Below are positions 1 through 10,141 of a stretch of 64,000 nucleotides of DNA, one piece after another. Position 1 is the stretch's first letter, and the number at the start of each line of letters is the position of its first letter. A program made the position numbers and the translations under genes. The stretch spans positions 38,948 through 102,947 of the forward strand of contig JAGWVA010000004.1 of the NCBI GenBank assembly GCA_028875855.1. The letters are read 5' to 3'. Origin of the DNA: Paracoccaceae bacterium. Its GTDB lineage: Bacteria > Pseudomonadota > Alphaproteobacteria > Rhodobacterales > Rhodobacteraceae. The notes below the pieces were generated by a model, which saw only the letters and a program-made list of their open reading frames with translations, was not told where the DNA came from and did not search any database.

Positions 1-212
1 CGACCAACGCGCCCTGCGTTGACCGGACGGCCAAGATCCAGCCGGTGACGACGGTCCAGCAGGGTGTTGGCGACAACCTCATGCTGATCCGCGTCTGCGC
101 GGTGGTCGATCTCATGTTCCCGGGCACCGGGCTTGGCCTGAAACTGCCCAAGGATGCCTCGGGGGGCCTCGACCTCATCGCGACGTCCGCCTTTGTCAAC
201 GAACCGAGTTGA
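1..212 (+). CDS. TadE/TadG-like pilus assembly protein, C-terminal fragment
   Basis: Only the last 69 codons are in the window; the reading frame begins at base 3 and ends with TGA at 210-212. The visible protein has a hydrophobic stretch (LMLIRVCAVVDLMFPG) and ends in FVNEPS. This resembles the C-terminal half of TadE/TadG-family pseudopilin-like proteins of the Tad (Flp pilus) secretion system. The stop lies 3 bp before the next gene, another TadE-like protein, so the two are co-transcribed. The family call rests mainly on this neighbour, because the N-terminal prepilin segment is off the left edge. Confidence 0.6.
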   Translation, partial: TNAPCVDRTAKIQPVTTVQQGVGDNLMLIRVCAVVDLMFPGTGLGLKLPKDASGGLDLIATSAFVNEPS

Positions 213-215
213 GCC

Positions 216-779
216 ATGCGTATCCTTGTCGAACGTCTGAAAGCCTTCTGGTCGGACACGCGCGCAGCCGTCACGGCCGAAGCGTTGATCGTGCTGCCCT
301 TCATGATCTGGGCGCATCTGGGGACCTACGAATATTTCAACGTCTTCAATGCGATCGCCACGAACGCAAAGGCGACCTACACGCTGGCCGACATCATCTC
401 GCGGCAAAGCGGGACACTGACGCCGACGATGATCGACGAGATGAACAACCTCTACACCTATCTCAACCGCAGCCCGACCGGCGCCTGGACGCGGGTGACC
501 TGCGTGTCATGGGACCCGAACGCGGGTACGGCGGGGCAGTATTACGTGATGTGGTCCTATGCCACCGGCAGCCATCTCGCGCTGACGGACGACACGATCC
601 AGACCTATGCGCCGAAGCTGCCGACCATCACCGAGGGCGATACGCTGATCATGGTGGAAACCCACATGACCTATGTCTCGACCTTCAGCGTGCCCGGCGT
701 GGGCGCGTCCGAGGACTTGAACCAGATGGTCATCACCCGTCCGCGGATCAGTCCGCAGGTGGCTTTCTCGGCGTCCTGA
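216..779 (+). CDS. TadE-like pilus assembly protein
   Basis: A 187-residue protein beginning 3 bp after the preceding TadE/G gene. It has the classic TadE layout: a short basic N-terminus, then around residues 17-40 an AAVTAEALIVLPF segment containing the conserved Glu of prepilin-like sequences within a hydrophobic helix, and then a soluble Thr/Tyr-rich domain. TadE and TadG proteins are processed by the TadV prepilin peptidase and sit in the envelope as part of the Tad/Flp pilus machine used in adhesion. The rest of the tad cluster, if present, would lie to the left of the window. The gene is last in this operon, with a 95-bp gap to pirin. Confidence 0.75.
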   Translation: MRILVERLKAFWSDTRAAVTAEALIVLPFMIWAHLGTYEYFNVFNAIATNAKATYTLADIISRQSGTLTPTMIDEMNNLYTYLNRSPTGAWTRVTCVSWDPNAGTAGQYYVMWSYATGSHLALTDDTIQTYAPKLPTITEGDTLIMVETHMTYVSTFSVPGVGASEDLNQMVITRPRISPQVAFSAS

Positions 780-874
780 CGCCCAGTGTGCCGTGGCGCA
801 CAGGGCGCGCGCGGCGGCAGGGCATTGCGCGACAAGGACAGCGGTCTAATTTCGGTGGCGAAAGGAGACCGCAC

Positions 875-1786
875 ATGTCCATCCGTCCCGTTCTGACCCG
901 CCGCGCCGCCCAGCCCACGCTGGAGGGCGCCGGCGTCCACCTGCACCGCGCCTTCGGTTTCGGCGATCCGACCGAGGCCGATCCGTTCCTTCTGTTCGAC
1001 GATTTCCGCAACGAACGCCCGCAGGATTACCTGCGCGGCTTCCCCTGGCATCCCCACCGCGGGATCGAGACGATCACCTACGTGCTGGCCGGCACCGTCG
1101 ATCACGGCGACAGCCTTGGCAATGCGGGCAGCCTTGGGGCCGGGGATGTCCAGTGGATGACCGCGGGCTCGGGCATCCTGCATCAGGAGATGCCCAAGGG
1201 CAACGCCGCGGGGCAGATGCACGGCTTCCAACTCTGGGCCAACCTGCCGTCGCATCTGAAGATGACGGCGCCCCGCTATCAAGACATGAAATCCCCCGAC
1301 ATTCCGGAAATCGTGGATGACGACGGCACCGTGGTCCGCGTGATCGTCGGCGATTTCTGGGGCAAGCGCGGCCCCGTGGACGGGATCGCCGCCGATCCGC
1401 AATACCTTGACATCTCGATCCCGCCGGGCCGCCGGAAGAGCTTCAAGATCGACACCTACCGCCGCGCCTTCGCTTATGTTTTCCAGGGTGCAGGCGTGTT
1501 TGCCGATGCCTCGGCGCCGGTCGGTGTGCGGCTGGAGAAAGAGGTGATGGGCCAGGATGTGAACATCCGCGATCTGTCGGGCAACCGCACGCTGGTCCGC
1601 TTTGGAACCGGCGACGAGGTCACGGTGCGCGCGGGCGACGAGGGGGTGCGATTCCTGCTGATCTCGGGCGCGCCGCTGGAAGAGCCGGTGGCCTGGCACG
1701 GCCCGATCGTGATGAACACGCAGGACGAATTGCGCCAGGCGATTGCCGAACTGCGCAACGGCACCTTCATCAAGCCGCAGCACTGA
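875..1786 (+). CDS. Pirin family protein (cupin bicupin)
   Basis: A 303-residue bicupin. The pirin metal site is visible in the N-terminal cupin: His59 and His61 in WHPHRGIET, and His103 and Glu105 in GILHQEMP. The second cupin, which usually lacks the metal ligands, spans roughly residues 170-290. Family members are Fe-binding and some act as quercetin 2,3-dioxygenases or modulate redox-linked pathways; no specific substrate can be read here. I chose ATG at 875 because AAGGAGA lies 7 bp upstream. The same frame is open back to 209, but that stretch overlaps the tadE gene and is not coding. Monocistronic, convergent with the TetR gene. Confidence 0.85.
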   Translation: MSIRPVLTRRAAQPTLEGAGVHLHRAFGFGDPTEADPFLLFDDFRNERPQDYLRGFPWHPHRGIETITYVLAGTVDHGDSLGNAGSLGAGDVQWMTAGSGILHQEMPKGNAAGQMHGFQLWANLPSHLKMTAPRYQDMKSPDIPEIVDDDGTVVRVIVGDFWGKRGPVDGIAADPQYLDISIPPGRRKSFKIDTYRRAFAYVFQGAGVFADASAPVGVRLEKEVMGQDVNIRDLSGNRTLVRFGTGDEVTVRAGDEGVRFLLISGAPLEEPVAWHGPIVMNTQDELRQAIAELRNGTFIKPQH

Positions 1787-1805
1787 CGCCGGGGTGGGCG
1801 CCCTG

Positions 1806-2393
1806 TCAGGCGCCCACCGCCCGCAGCGCCATCCCGGCGTAGATGTCCTCGACCTCGGCCCGGCCAAGGCGGCCGCCCGCGCGGAACCATTGCGTGACGC
1901 CCGTGAGCATCGCGATGAGCGCCATCGTGGCCAGCCGCGTGTCGGGGATGCGGAAGTCGCCCGAGGCGACACCGTCGCGCAGGATCCGCTCCAAGGCCTC
2001 TTCGTAGCGATGGCGCAGGCGTTCGACCGTCTCGAAATTCTCGGGCGAAAGGTTGCGCAGCTCCATGTAGGCGATGAAGACCTCTTCGGGCCGGTCGAGG
2101 TGGTAGCGCACGTGGAACCGGGCAAAGGCCTCGAGCCGCCGGGCCGGTGCGTCGGGCAGGGGCTCGGCGGCAAGGGCCGCGAGCAGCTCCTCCATGTGTT
2201 CGCGCATCATGTCGAACAGCAGCGCCTGCTTGTCGGGCGTATAAAGATAAAGCGCCCCGGCCTGCACGCCCACCTCGGCCGCGATCTGGCGCATCGAGAC
2301 GGCGGCAAAGCCGTTGCGGGCAAAGAGCTTTCGCGCCGCGGCACGAAGCCGTGGGCCGGTGATGTCCGCATGAGATCCGGTCTTGCGCGCCAT
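1806..2393 (-). CDS. TetR/AcrR family transcriptional regulator
   Basis: A 195-residue one-component repressor. The N-terminal TetR helix-turn-helix is clear (about residues 14-58: FARNGFAAVSMRQIAAEVGV followed by AGALYLYTPDK), with a variable ligand-binding C-terminal domain rich in Arg and Leu. Initiation at ATG 2393 is preferred over an ATG at 2417, because the upstream ATG sits inside a near-perfect dyad (2408-2423) that looks like the operator. Divergent from the small lipoprotein gene at 2510, so autoregulation and possibly control of that neighbour are likely. The ligand cannot be predicted. Confidence 0.82.
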   Translation of the reverse strand: MARKTGSHADITGPRLRAAARKLFARNGFAAVSMRQIAAEVGVQAGALYLYTPDKQALLFDMMREHMEELLAALAAEPLPDAPARRLEAFARFHVRYHLDRPEEVFIAYMELRNLSPENFETVERLRHRYEEALERILRDGVASGDFRIPDTRLATMALIAMLTGVTQWFRAGGRLGRAEVEDIYAGMALRAVGA

Positions 2394-2407
2394 GGCTTCA
2401 TCGTGAT

Positions 2408-2423
2408 CTGAACGCATGTTCAG
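2408..2423. promoter_or_regulatory. Candidate TetR operator (CTGAAC-N4-GTTCAG)
   Basis: A perfect 6-bp inverted repeat, CTGAAC and GTTCAG, separated by GCAT. It lies 15 bp upstream of the chosen start of the TetR gene and 87 bp upstream of the divergent lipoprotein gene. TGAAC/GTTCA half-sites are typical of several TetR-family operators. Binding is inferred from position and symmetry only. Confidence 0.5.
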
Positions 2424-2509
2424 TTCAAGGCCTGATCGTGCCCCCGCGCAGGGATTGCCCCCCGCCATGCGGGGCGGATACTGTGCAGGCAGTTCTTTGC
2501 GGAGCCCCG

Positions 2510-2812
2510 ATGCCTCGTCTCGCGATCCTCGTTCTTGCCATGGCCTGTGTCGCGGGCTGCGTGCACATGCCCGACGTCGGCCCGAAGACGGTGGCGACGG
2601 GGCCATGGCCGCGGCTTGCGCCGCTGCCCGATTTCGCCGCCGCCTCTGCTGCGGGGACGGACAGCGCGACGATGGCAAGCTCGGCCGCGACCCTTGACGC
2701 GCGCGCCGCGGCCCTCGAGGCGCGGGCTGCGGAGCTTCGGGCGACGGGCGGGATCGACCCGGCCGAGCTGGACAAGCTCACCACCCCCATCCCGCCGGTG
2801 ACCAACCCGTGA
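2510..2812 (+). CDS. Small predicted lipoprotein
   Basis: A 100-residue protein with an N-terminal lipoprotein signal: MPRL followed by a hydrophobic core and lipobox V-A-G-C, making Cys17 the lipidated residue. The mature part is short, rich in Ala, and contains a predicted helical segment (about residues 55-80, repeated AARAAALEARAAEL pattern) that could form a coiled coil. No family is recognised. It lies divergently from the TetR gene and 72 bp before hom. An in-frame upstream start at 2438 would add a non-signal N-terminus and is rejected because it would mask the lipobox. Confidence 0.7.
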   Translation: MPRLAILVLAMACVAGCVHMPDVGPKTVATGPWPRLAPLPDFAAASAAGTDSATMASSAATLDARAAALEARAAELRATGGIDPAELDKLTTPIPPVTNP

Positions 2813-2884
2813 CGGGCCAAGTTGCGCCGCTGACGGCAACAGGCTAGAGACCGACCAAACGCGAAGCAGACGACGGAGACCCCC

Positions 2885-4171
2885 ATGCCCGATCCCTTGC
2901 GCCTAGGCATTGCCGGACTGGGCACGGTCGGCATCGGTGTCGTGAAGATCGTGCAGGCCCATGCCGATCTGATCGCGGCCCGCGCGGGCCGGCCGGTGGT
3001 GATCTCGGCCGTCTCGGCCCGCGACCGGACGAAGAACCGTGACGCGGACCTGTCCGGCTATGCCTGGGAGGTGGACCCCGTGGCGCTGGCGCGGCGCGCG
3101 GATGTGGATGTCTTCGTCGAGGTCATGGGCGGGTCCGAAGGCGCAGCCCGGGCCGCGACCGAGGCCGCGATCGCCGCCGGCAAGGACGTGGTGACGGCGA
3201 ACAAGGCGCTTCTCGCCCATCACGGTCAGGCGCTGGCGGAATCGGCCGAGGCCGCAGGCCGCGTGATCCGCTTCGAGGCCGCCGTGGCCGGTGGCATCCC
3301 GGTCATCAAGACGCTGACCGAGGGGCTTGCCGGCAACCGGATCACCCGGGTCATGGGCGTGATGAACGGCACCTGCAACTACATCCTGACCCGGATGGAA
3401 AGCGCGGGTCTGCCCTACGAGACGGTCTTTGAAGAGGCCCGCCAGCTTGGCTATCTGGAAGCCGACCCGACTTTGGACGTGGGCGGGATCGACGCGGGCC
3501 ACAAGCTGTCGCTCTTGGCCTCCATCGCCTTCGGCACGCGCGTCAGCTTCGATGCGGTGGAACTCGAAGGGATCGAGCGGGTCTCGATCGACGACATCCG
3601 CCTTGCCGCCGACATGGGGCTGAAGATCAAGCTGCTGGGCGTGGCGCAGATGACCGGGCGGGGGCTCGAGCAGCGCATGTCGCCCTGCCTCGTGCCCGCC
3701 GACAGCCCGCTGGGTCAGTTGCCGGGCGGGACCAACATGGTCGTGCTGGAAGGGGATTCGGTGGGCCAGATCGTGCTGCGCGGCGCGGGCGCGGGGCAGG
3801 GGCCCACGGCAAGCGCCGTGATGGGGGACGTGATCGACCTCGCGCGCGGGGTCCGGATGCCGACCTTCGGTCGCCCGGCCACGACGCTGGATGCCGCCAT
3901 CGCCGCAAAGGCCACGGCCCCGGCCGAGCACTACCTGCGCATGACGCTTCAGGACAAGCCGGGGGCGCTGGCCAAGATCGCGACGGTGCTGGGCGAGTCG
4001 GGGATTTCGATCAACCGGATGCGCCAGTATGGCCATGCCGATGCGACGGCCCCGGTGCTGATCGTCACGCACAAGACGACGCGCGATTCGATCGACCGGG
4101 CGCTGGCCGGCTTTGCCGCGACCGGCGTGATGGTGGGCGAACCAGTCGCGCTGCGGATCGAGCCGGTCTGA
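2885..4171 (+). CDS. hom: Homoserine dehydrogenase
   Basis: A 428-residue monofunctional homoserine dehydrogenase (aspartate semialdehyde to homoserine, NAD(P)H), the branch point to threonine and methionine. Domains in order: an N-terminal Rossmann fold with GLGTVG at residues 11-16, the catalytic domain with TANKALLA, GVMNGTCNYILTRM and the family signature LEADPTLDVGGIDAGHKL, and a C-terminal ACT domain (about residues 350-425, beginning YLRMTLQDKPGALAKI) that normally mediates threonine feedback inhibition. The length is standard for the ACT-bearing class. The gene ends 16 bp before the convergent CoA-binding gene. Confidence 0.97.
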   Translation: MPDPLRLGIAGLGTVGIGVVKIVQAHADLIAARAGRPVVISAVSARDRTKNRDADLSGYAWEVDPVALARRADVDVFVEVMGGSEGAARAATEAAIAAGKDVVTANKALLAHHGQALAESAEAAGRVIRFEAAVAGGIPVIKTLTEGLAGNRITRVMGVMNGTCNYILTRMESAGLPYETVFEEARQLGYLEADPTLDVGGIDAGHKLSLLASIAFGTRVSFDAVELEGIERVSIDDIRLAADMGLKIKLLGVAQMTGRGLEQRMSPCLVPADSPLGQLPGGTNMVVLEGDSVGQIVLRGAGAGQGPTASAVMGDVIDLARGVRMPTFGRPATTLDAAIAAKATAPAEHYLRMTLQDKPGALAKIATVLGESGISINRMRQYGHADATAPVLIVTHKTTRDSIDRALAGFAATGVMVGEPVALRIEPV

Positions 4172-4187
4172 ACTTGCCGGTCTGAGC

Positions 4188-4610
4188 CTATCGCCCGAAA
4201 AGGCGCGGATATTCGATCTTCGGGCAGCGGTTCTGGATCACCGTGACGCCCTGCGCCGTGGCGCGGGCAGCCGCCTCGGGATGGGCGATGCCAAGCTGCA
4301 TCCAGACGGTCTGAAGCCCCGGCAGATGCGCCAGCGCCTCGTCCACGATGCCCGGCACGGCGTCGGTCTGGCGGAAGATGTCGATCATGTCCACCTCGGG
4401 CGGCAGATCGGCGATGGAGGCGCGCACGGCCTCGCCGAACATCGTCTGCCCCGCAAGGCCGGGGTTCACGCCGATCACGCGCTTGCCCCGGTTCTTCAGG
4501 AACTCGGCCACGTAATGGCTTGGCCGGTCGGGATTGGCCGAGGCGCCGATGACGGCAATGACGCGCGCACGCGTCAGCACTTCGCGGATTTCATCGTCTG
4601 TCTCAATCAT
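4188..4610 (-). CDS. CoA-binding domain protein (YccU-like)
   Basis: A 140-residue single-domain protein of the CoA_binding_2 family. The Rossmann-like core is visible: TRARVIAVIGASANPDRPSH near the N-terminus, then KRVIGVNPGLAG and a C-terminal KIEYPRLFGR tail. Close relatives bind CoA but have no assigned reaction. ATG at 4610 is chosen; a TTG two codons upstream is the only longer option. The gene is separated from upstream rlmB by a strong minus-strand terminator, so it has its own promoter in the short stretch 4611-4658 or reads through. Confidence 0.85.
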   Translation of the reverse strand: MIETDDEIREVLTRARVIAVIGASANPDRPSHYVAEFLKNRGKRVIGVNPGLAGQTMFGEAVRASIADLPPEVDMIDIFRQTDAVPGIVDEALAHLPGLQTVWMQLGIAHPEAAARATAQGVTVIQNRCPKIEYPRLFGR

Positions 4611-4648
4611 GCGCAAAGACCCATTCTTGCCGGTGTGCGGGGCACCCT

Positions 4649-4683
4649 GACAGAAAAAGGCGCCCGGGGGTAGGCCGGGCGCC
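4649..4683 (-). terminator. Rho-independent terminator downstream of rlmB
   Basis: A perfect 9-bp stem GGCGCCCGG (4659-4667) and CCGGGCGCC (4675-4683) around a 7-base loop. Read on the minus strand the hairpin is followed at once by TTTTT. It lies about 130 bp past the rlmB stop and 49 bp before the start of the CoA-binding gene, insulating the two. Confidence 0.75.
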
Positions 4684-4816
4684 AGTCACGGAACGAGGGA
4701 CAGTGCATAGGGCCGGAGGGGTTCCAGACCAACGGCCCACGACTACAGATAGGCGCGCGACTCAGCATAAACAGGGGCTGTAGCAAAACTGTGAAGGCGT
4801 GGCGGGATTCCGCCGA

Positions 4817-5593
4817 TCAGCCCCGCGCCGCTGCCGCGTAAAGCGCGACCGCCGCCGCGTTCGACACGTTGAGCGACCCGAACACCCCCGCCGCCGGGAT
4901 GCGGGCCAGCCGGTCGCAGGTCTCGCGCGTCTTCTCGCGCAGGCCCGGACCCTCGGCGCCCAGCACCAGACCCACGGGCCGGCCGGGGGCGGGAAGGCTT
5001 TCGGCCAAAGTCGCCTCGACCGCGCCGTCAAGGCCGATGAGGGTGTAGCCCATCTCCTTCAGCGTCACCATCGCGTCGGAAAGATTGGTCACGCGCAGAT
5101 AGGGCTGACGCTCCAGCGCGCCAGAGGCGGTCTTGGCCAGCGCCCCGGTCTCGGGCGCCGAATGATGGCGCGGAGCAACGACGGCGCGGGCGCCGAACAC
5201 CTCGGCCGAGCGCAGGATGGCGCCCACGTTGTGGGGGTCGGTCACGCGGTCGAGCAGCACCACCAGCGGCGCGCCGGGGCCTGCGGCACACAGATCGACA
5301 AGGCTGCCCCAGTCAAGCGGCCTGACCTCGAGCGCGGCGCCCTGATGAACCGAACCGGGGTCGATCGGCACGTCGAACTTCCGGGCATCCGCGATCTCGG
5401 GTTCGATCCCGCCCGCGGCAATCGCATCGGCCAGCTTGTCGGCGGCGTTCTTCGTCACCACCAGCCGCAGCTTGTCGCGCGCGGGGTTCATCAACGCGTC
5501 GCGCACCGCATGCAGGCCGAAAAGCCAGACCGTCTCGGCCGCCGCCGCGCGCTTGCTGCGTTCCTTCTCGATCACCCAGGCGGGTTTCTTCAT
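4817..5593 (-). CDS. rlmB: 23S rRNA 2'-O-methyltransferase, TrmH/SpoU family (RlmB-like)
   Basis: A 258-residue SpoU-family 2'-O-ribose methyltransferase, most like RlmB, which methylates G2251 of 23S rRNA using SAM. An N-terminal substrate-binding domain (WLFGLHAVRDAL) precedes the trefoil-knot SPOUT domain with the three motifs: DPHNVGAILRSAEVFGA, GLVLGAEGPGLRE and GSLNVSNAAAVALY. The frame is open far upstream but ATG 5593 gives the usual family start (MKKPAWVIEKER). It is divergent from tRNA-Tyr. A small hairpin (4801-4814) follows the stop codon. Confidence 0.9.
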   Translation of the reverse strand: MKKPAWVIEKERSKRAAAAETVWLFGLHAVRDALMNPARDKLRLVVTKNAADKLADAIAAGGIEPEIADARKFDVPIDPGSVHQGAALEVRPLDWGSLVDLCAAGPGAPLVVLLDRVTDPHNVGAILRSAEVFGARAVVAPRHHSAPETGALAKTASGALERQPYLRVTNLSDAMVTLKEMGYTLIGLDGAVEATLAESLPAPGRPVGLVLGAEGPGLREKTRETCDRLARIPAAGVFGSLNVSNAAAVALYAAAARG

Positions 5594-5710
5594 CGCAATC
5601 CCCTTCGACAGGCGCGCACCATGCGGCGGCGGGGCCTTCTGCGCAAGGGGGCGGCGCGGGTCAAGACCGGAGCGGCCCCCGAAGGCGCCAACTTCCGTCC
5701 CGAATCCTGC

Positions 5711-5739
5711 TTGACGCCCCCGGGGGGCTTCGCTATTCC
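5711..5739 (+). promoter_or_regulatory. Predicted sigma70 promoter of tRNA-Tyr
   Basis: TTGACG (5711-5716), a 17-bp spacer and TATTCC (5734-5739), placed 12 bp before the mature 5' end of tRNA-Tyr. The -35 matches the consensus at five of six positions. GC-rich DNA surrounds it. Confidence 0.55.
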
Positions 5740-5751
5740 CGCCAACGCGTC

Positions 5752-5835
5752 GGGCGACGTGCTGCAAGGTGCGGCAGCGGACTGTAACTCCGCCGGGGAG
5801 ACCCACGCCTGGTTCGATTCCAGGGTCGCCCACCA
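5752..5835 (+). tRNA. tRNA-Tyr (anticodon GTA)
   Basis: An 84-nt cloverleaf with encoded CCA. Acceptor GGGCGAC pairs with GTCGCCC, followed by discriminator A and CCA (5833-5835). The anticodon stem GCGGA/TCCGC closes loop CTGTAAC with GTA at 5784-5786. A long variable arm (GGG-GAGA-CCC), expected for bacterial class II tRNA-Tyr, precedes T-stem CCTGG/CCAGG with loop TTCGATT. The D arm is short, as is usual for tRNA-Tyr. Read on the minus strand it yields the spurious GDPGIEPG peptide typical of tRNA antisense. Confidence 0.93.
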
Positions 5836-5927
5836 TTCCCACTTCCGGGCATGGTGACCGTCCGGGGCGGATGTGCCGCCGCGCGGTATCCCTCGACTCC
5901 GGCGCCAAGCGAACCGATAGTTCCGCC

Positions 5928-7883
5928 ATGAGTCTGCCGAACGGTTTCCTTGATGAACTGCGCAGCCGCGTCACCCTTTCGCAGGTGGTGGGGCGCAAGG
6001 TCATCTGGGACATGCGCCGGTCGAACCAGGCCAAGGGCGACTTCTGGGCGCCATGCCCGTTCCATCAGGAAAAATCCGCCAGCTTCCACGTCGATGACCG
6101 CAAGGGTTTTTACTACTGCTTCGGTTGCCATGCGAAGGGCGACGCGCTGACCTTCCTGCGCGAGACGGAAAACCTCGGCTTCATGGAGGCGGTCGAGCTG
6201 CTTGCCCGCGAGGCGGGGATGCCGGTGCCGGCCCGCGACCCGGTGGCCGCCGAAAAGGCCGACCGTCGCAGCCAACTGGCCGAGGTGATGGAGCAGGCGG
6301 TGCAGTTCTACCGTCTGCAACTGCGCGCGGCGGCGGGTGCGGCGGCGCGCGACTACCTCGACCGGCGGCGCCTGCCGCAAGCCTCGCAGGAGCGCTTCGA
6401 GATCGGCTATGCGCCCGACGCCCGGCAGGCGCTCTGGTCGCATCTGCGCGGCAAGGGCGTGCCGGGCGAGATGATCGTCGAGGCGGGGCTGGCCGCCGTG
6501 CCGGACGGCGGGGGAGAGCCCTACGACCGCTTCCGGGGCCGGGTGATCTTTCCGATCCGCGACCAGCGCGGCCGCGCGATCAGCCTTGGCGGCCGCGCGA
6601 TGGACCCGAACGCGCGGGCGAAATACCTCAACGGCCCCGAGACACCGCTTTTTGACAAGGGGCGGAGCCTCTACAACCACGGGCCCGCACGCGACGCCGC
6701 CGGCAAGGGCGCGCAGCTCATCGTGGCCGAGGGCTACATGGACGTCATCGCGCTGGTCGAGGGCGGCTTTGGCGCGGCGGTGGCCCCGTTGGGCACGGCG
6801 ATCACCGAAGAACAGCTTCGCATGATGTGGCGCATCCACCCCGAGCCGGTCATCGCGCTGGACGGGGATGCCGCCGGGATGCGCGCGGCGCTGCGCGTGA
6901 TCGACCTTGCCATGCCGCTGCTCGAGGCGGGGCAGGGGCTGCGTTTCGCCGTGCTGGAAGGCGGCAAGGACCCCGACGAGATCCTGCGCAGCGGCGGCGG
7001 GGCCCCGGCCTTGCAGAAGGCCTTCGACGCCGCCCAGCCGATGGTGAACCTGCTCTGGCGGCGCGAGACGGAAGGCAAGGTCTTCGACAGTCCGGAACGC
7101 AAGGCGGCGCTGGACAAGTCGTTGCGCGCGGCGCTGAAACGGATCGCGGACCCGTCGATCCGCAGCCACTACGGCGAAGAGATCAAGCGTCTCCGGTGGG
7201 AGCTTTTCGGCACCCGCCGCCCCGGCCCGGCGCCGGGCGGGCGCAGCACAGGGGGCGGGATGGGGCGCGGCACCGGTCGCTTTGGCCCGCCGGTGCCCGT
7301 GATGCCGCTCCCCTCGACCCGTGGCTCGATGCTGGCCTCGGACGATGACCGCGTGGCCGACCGTCTGCGTGAGGCCGTGATCCTTGCCATCCTGATTGCC
7401 CATCCCGGCCTTCTGCCGCGGTTCGAGGGCGATCTGGAGCGGATGGAGTTTCTGGACGAGAGCCACGACCGGCTGCGCCACCTGATCCTGCATCATCACG
7501 ACGCCCCCGATCCGGGGCAAAAAATCCGGGCCGAGGCGGGCCACGACCTTGAAAGGCTCTTTGCCTTGCCCCACGTCCAGATTGCACCCCCGATCCGCCA
7601 TCCCGAGGATGCCGAACTGGCCACGCTCTGTCTTGCCGAGGAGATCGCAAAGCTCGTGTCCGCGCGTGGCGTGCAGCGCGAGATCAGCGAGGCGGCCGAG
7701 GATCTGACCGGGCTTGCCGACGAGGGGGTGACGTGGCGCTTGAGCCAGGCGGCCGAGGCGCGCAACAGTGCCGGGCGCAGCATGAAGGAGGACACGAATG
7801 ACCTTGGAGAGGACCGCGCCGCGCTCTCTGCACACCTTCAAAGCCTGATAGATGCACAGGTCTGGGTCAAGAAACGGTCCTGA
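5928..7883 (+). CDS. dnaG: DNA primase
   Basis: A 651-residue DnaG primase that makes RNA primers at the replication fork. Domains in order: an N-terminal CHC2 zinc finger (Cys43, His46, Cys64, Cys67 in CPFHQEKSASF and CFGCHAKGD), the catalytic core with RNA polymerase basic cleft (FRGRVIFPIRDQRGR), the TOPRIM fold with VAEGYMDVIAL near residue 268 (catalytic Glu) and ALDGDAAG (Asp motif), and a C-terminal helicase-binding region (about 470-651) separated by a Gly/Pro-rich linker. ATG 5928 is chosen; the frame is open upstream through tRNA-Tyr. It precedes rpoD by 77 bp, the standard macromolecular-synthesis pair. Confidence 0.97.
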   Translation: MSLPNGFLDELRSRVTLSQVVGRKVIWDMRRSNQAKGDFWAPCPFHQEKSASFHVDDRKGFYYCFGCHAKGDALTFLRETENLGFMEAVELLAREAGMPVPARDPVAAEKADRRSQLAEVMEQAVQFYRLQLRAAAGAAARDYLDRRRLPQASQERFEIGYAPDARQALWSHLRGKGVPGEMIVEAGLAAVPDGGGEPYDRFRGRVIFPIRDQRGRAISLGGRAMDPNARAKYLNGPETPLFDKGRSLYNHGPARDAAGKGAQLIVAEGYMDVIALVEGGFGAAVAPLGTAITEEQLRMMWRIHPEPVIALDGDAAGMRAALRVIDLAMPLLEAGQGLRFAVLEGGKDPDEILRSGGGAPALQKAFDAAQPMVNLLWRRETEGKVFDSPERKAALDKSLRAALKRIADPSIRSHYGEEIKRLRWELFGTRRPGPAPGGRSTGGGMGRGTGRFGPPVPVMPLPSTRGSMLASDDDRVADRLREAVILAILIAHPGLLPRFEGDLERMEFLDESHDRLRHLILHHHDAPDPGQKIRAEAGHDLERLFALPHVQIAPPIRHPEDAELATLCLAEEIAKLVSARGVQREISEAAEDLTGLADEGVTWRLSQAAEARNSAGRSMKEDTNDLGEDRAALSAHLQSLIDAQVWVKKRS

Positions 7884-7960
7884 CCCCTTTCCGCCTCTGT
7901 GATTCGGGCTATTGATTCGATACACAGGGCCAATGATTCGGCCCTTCGCGAGGAGCATCC

Positions 7961-9952
<1,992 letters not shown>

Positions 9953-9976
9953 TTCCTTACGGTTGAAGGAACGGAA

Positions 9977-10016
9977 ACAGATCGCCCCGGAAACGTGTGT
10001 TTCCGGGGCGATCTGT
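9977..10016 (+). terminator. Strong inverted repeat after rpoD, probable terminator
   Basis: A perfect 18-bp inverted repeat (9977-9994 and 9999-10016) with a 4-base GTGT loop, starting 25 bp after the rpoD stop. No T-tract follows on the plus strand, so termination may be imperfect or the hairpin may act as a 3'-end stabiliser. The stem is unusually long and mismatch-free for this window. Confidence 0.65.
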
Positions 10017-10141
10017 TGCGGGTTTGCGCCGAGGGGCAACGAAAATACCGTGAAGGTGACTCTCGCACCCACATTTCTCCTATGACCAAAAGGCGGTTTG
10101 GTTTATTCAAAAGGCCATGTGTTTGTAGATGCGGATGGGGT

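Noticed and set aside
209..874. Upstream extension of the pirin frame to 209 (525 residues in total)
   Set aside because: It overlaps the tadE gene in another frame, has no family sequence, and pirin has a good ribosome binding site at 875.
4817..6034. Longer rlmB frame reaching into tRNA-Tyr and dnaG
   Set aside because: The extra residues are the antisense of tRNA-Tyr (GDPGIEPG-type peptide); the family start is at 5593.
5733..7958. A 741-codon minus-strand frame
   Set aside because: Antisense to dnaG and tRNA-Tyr; low-complexity translation.
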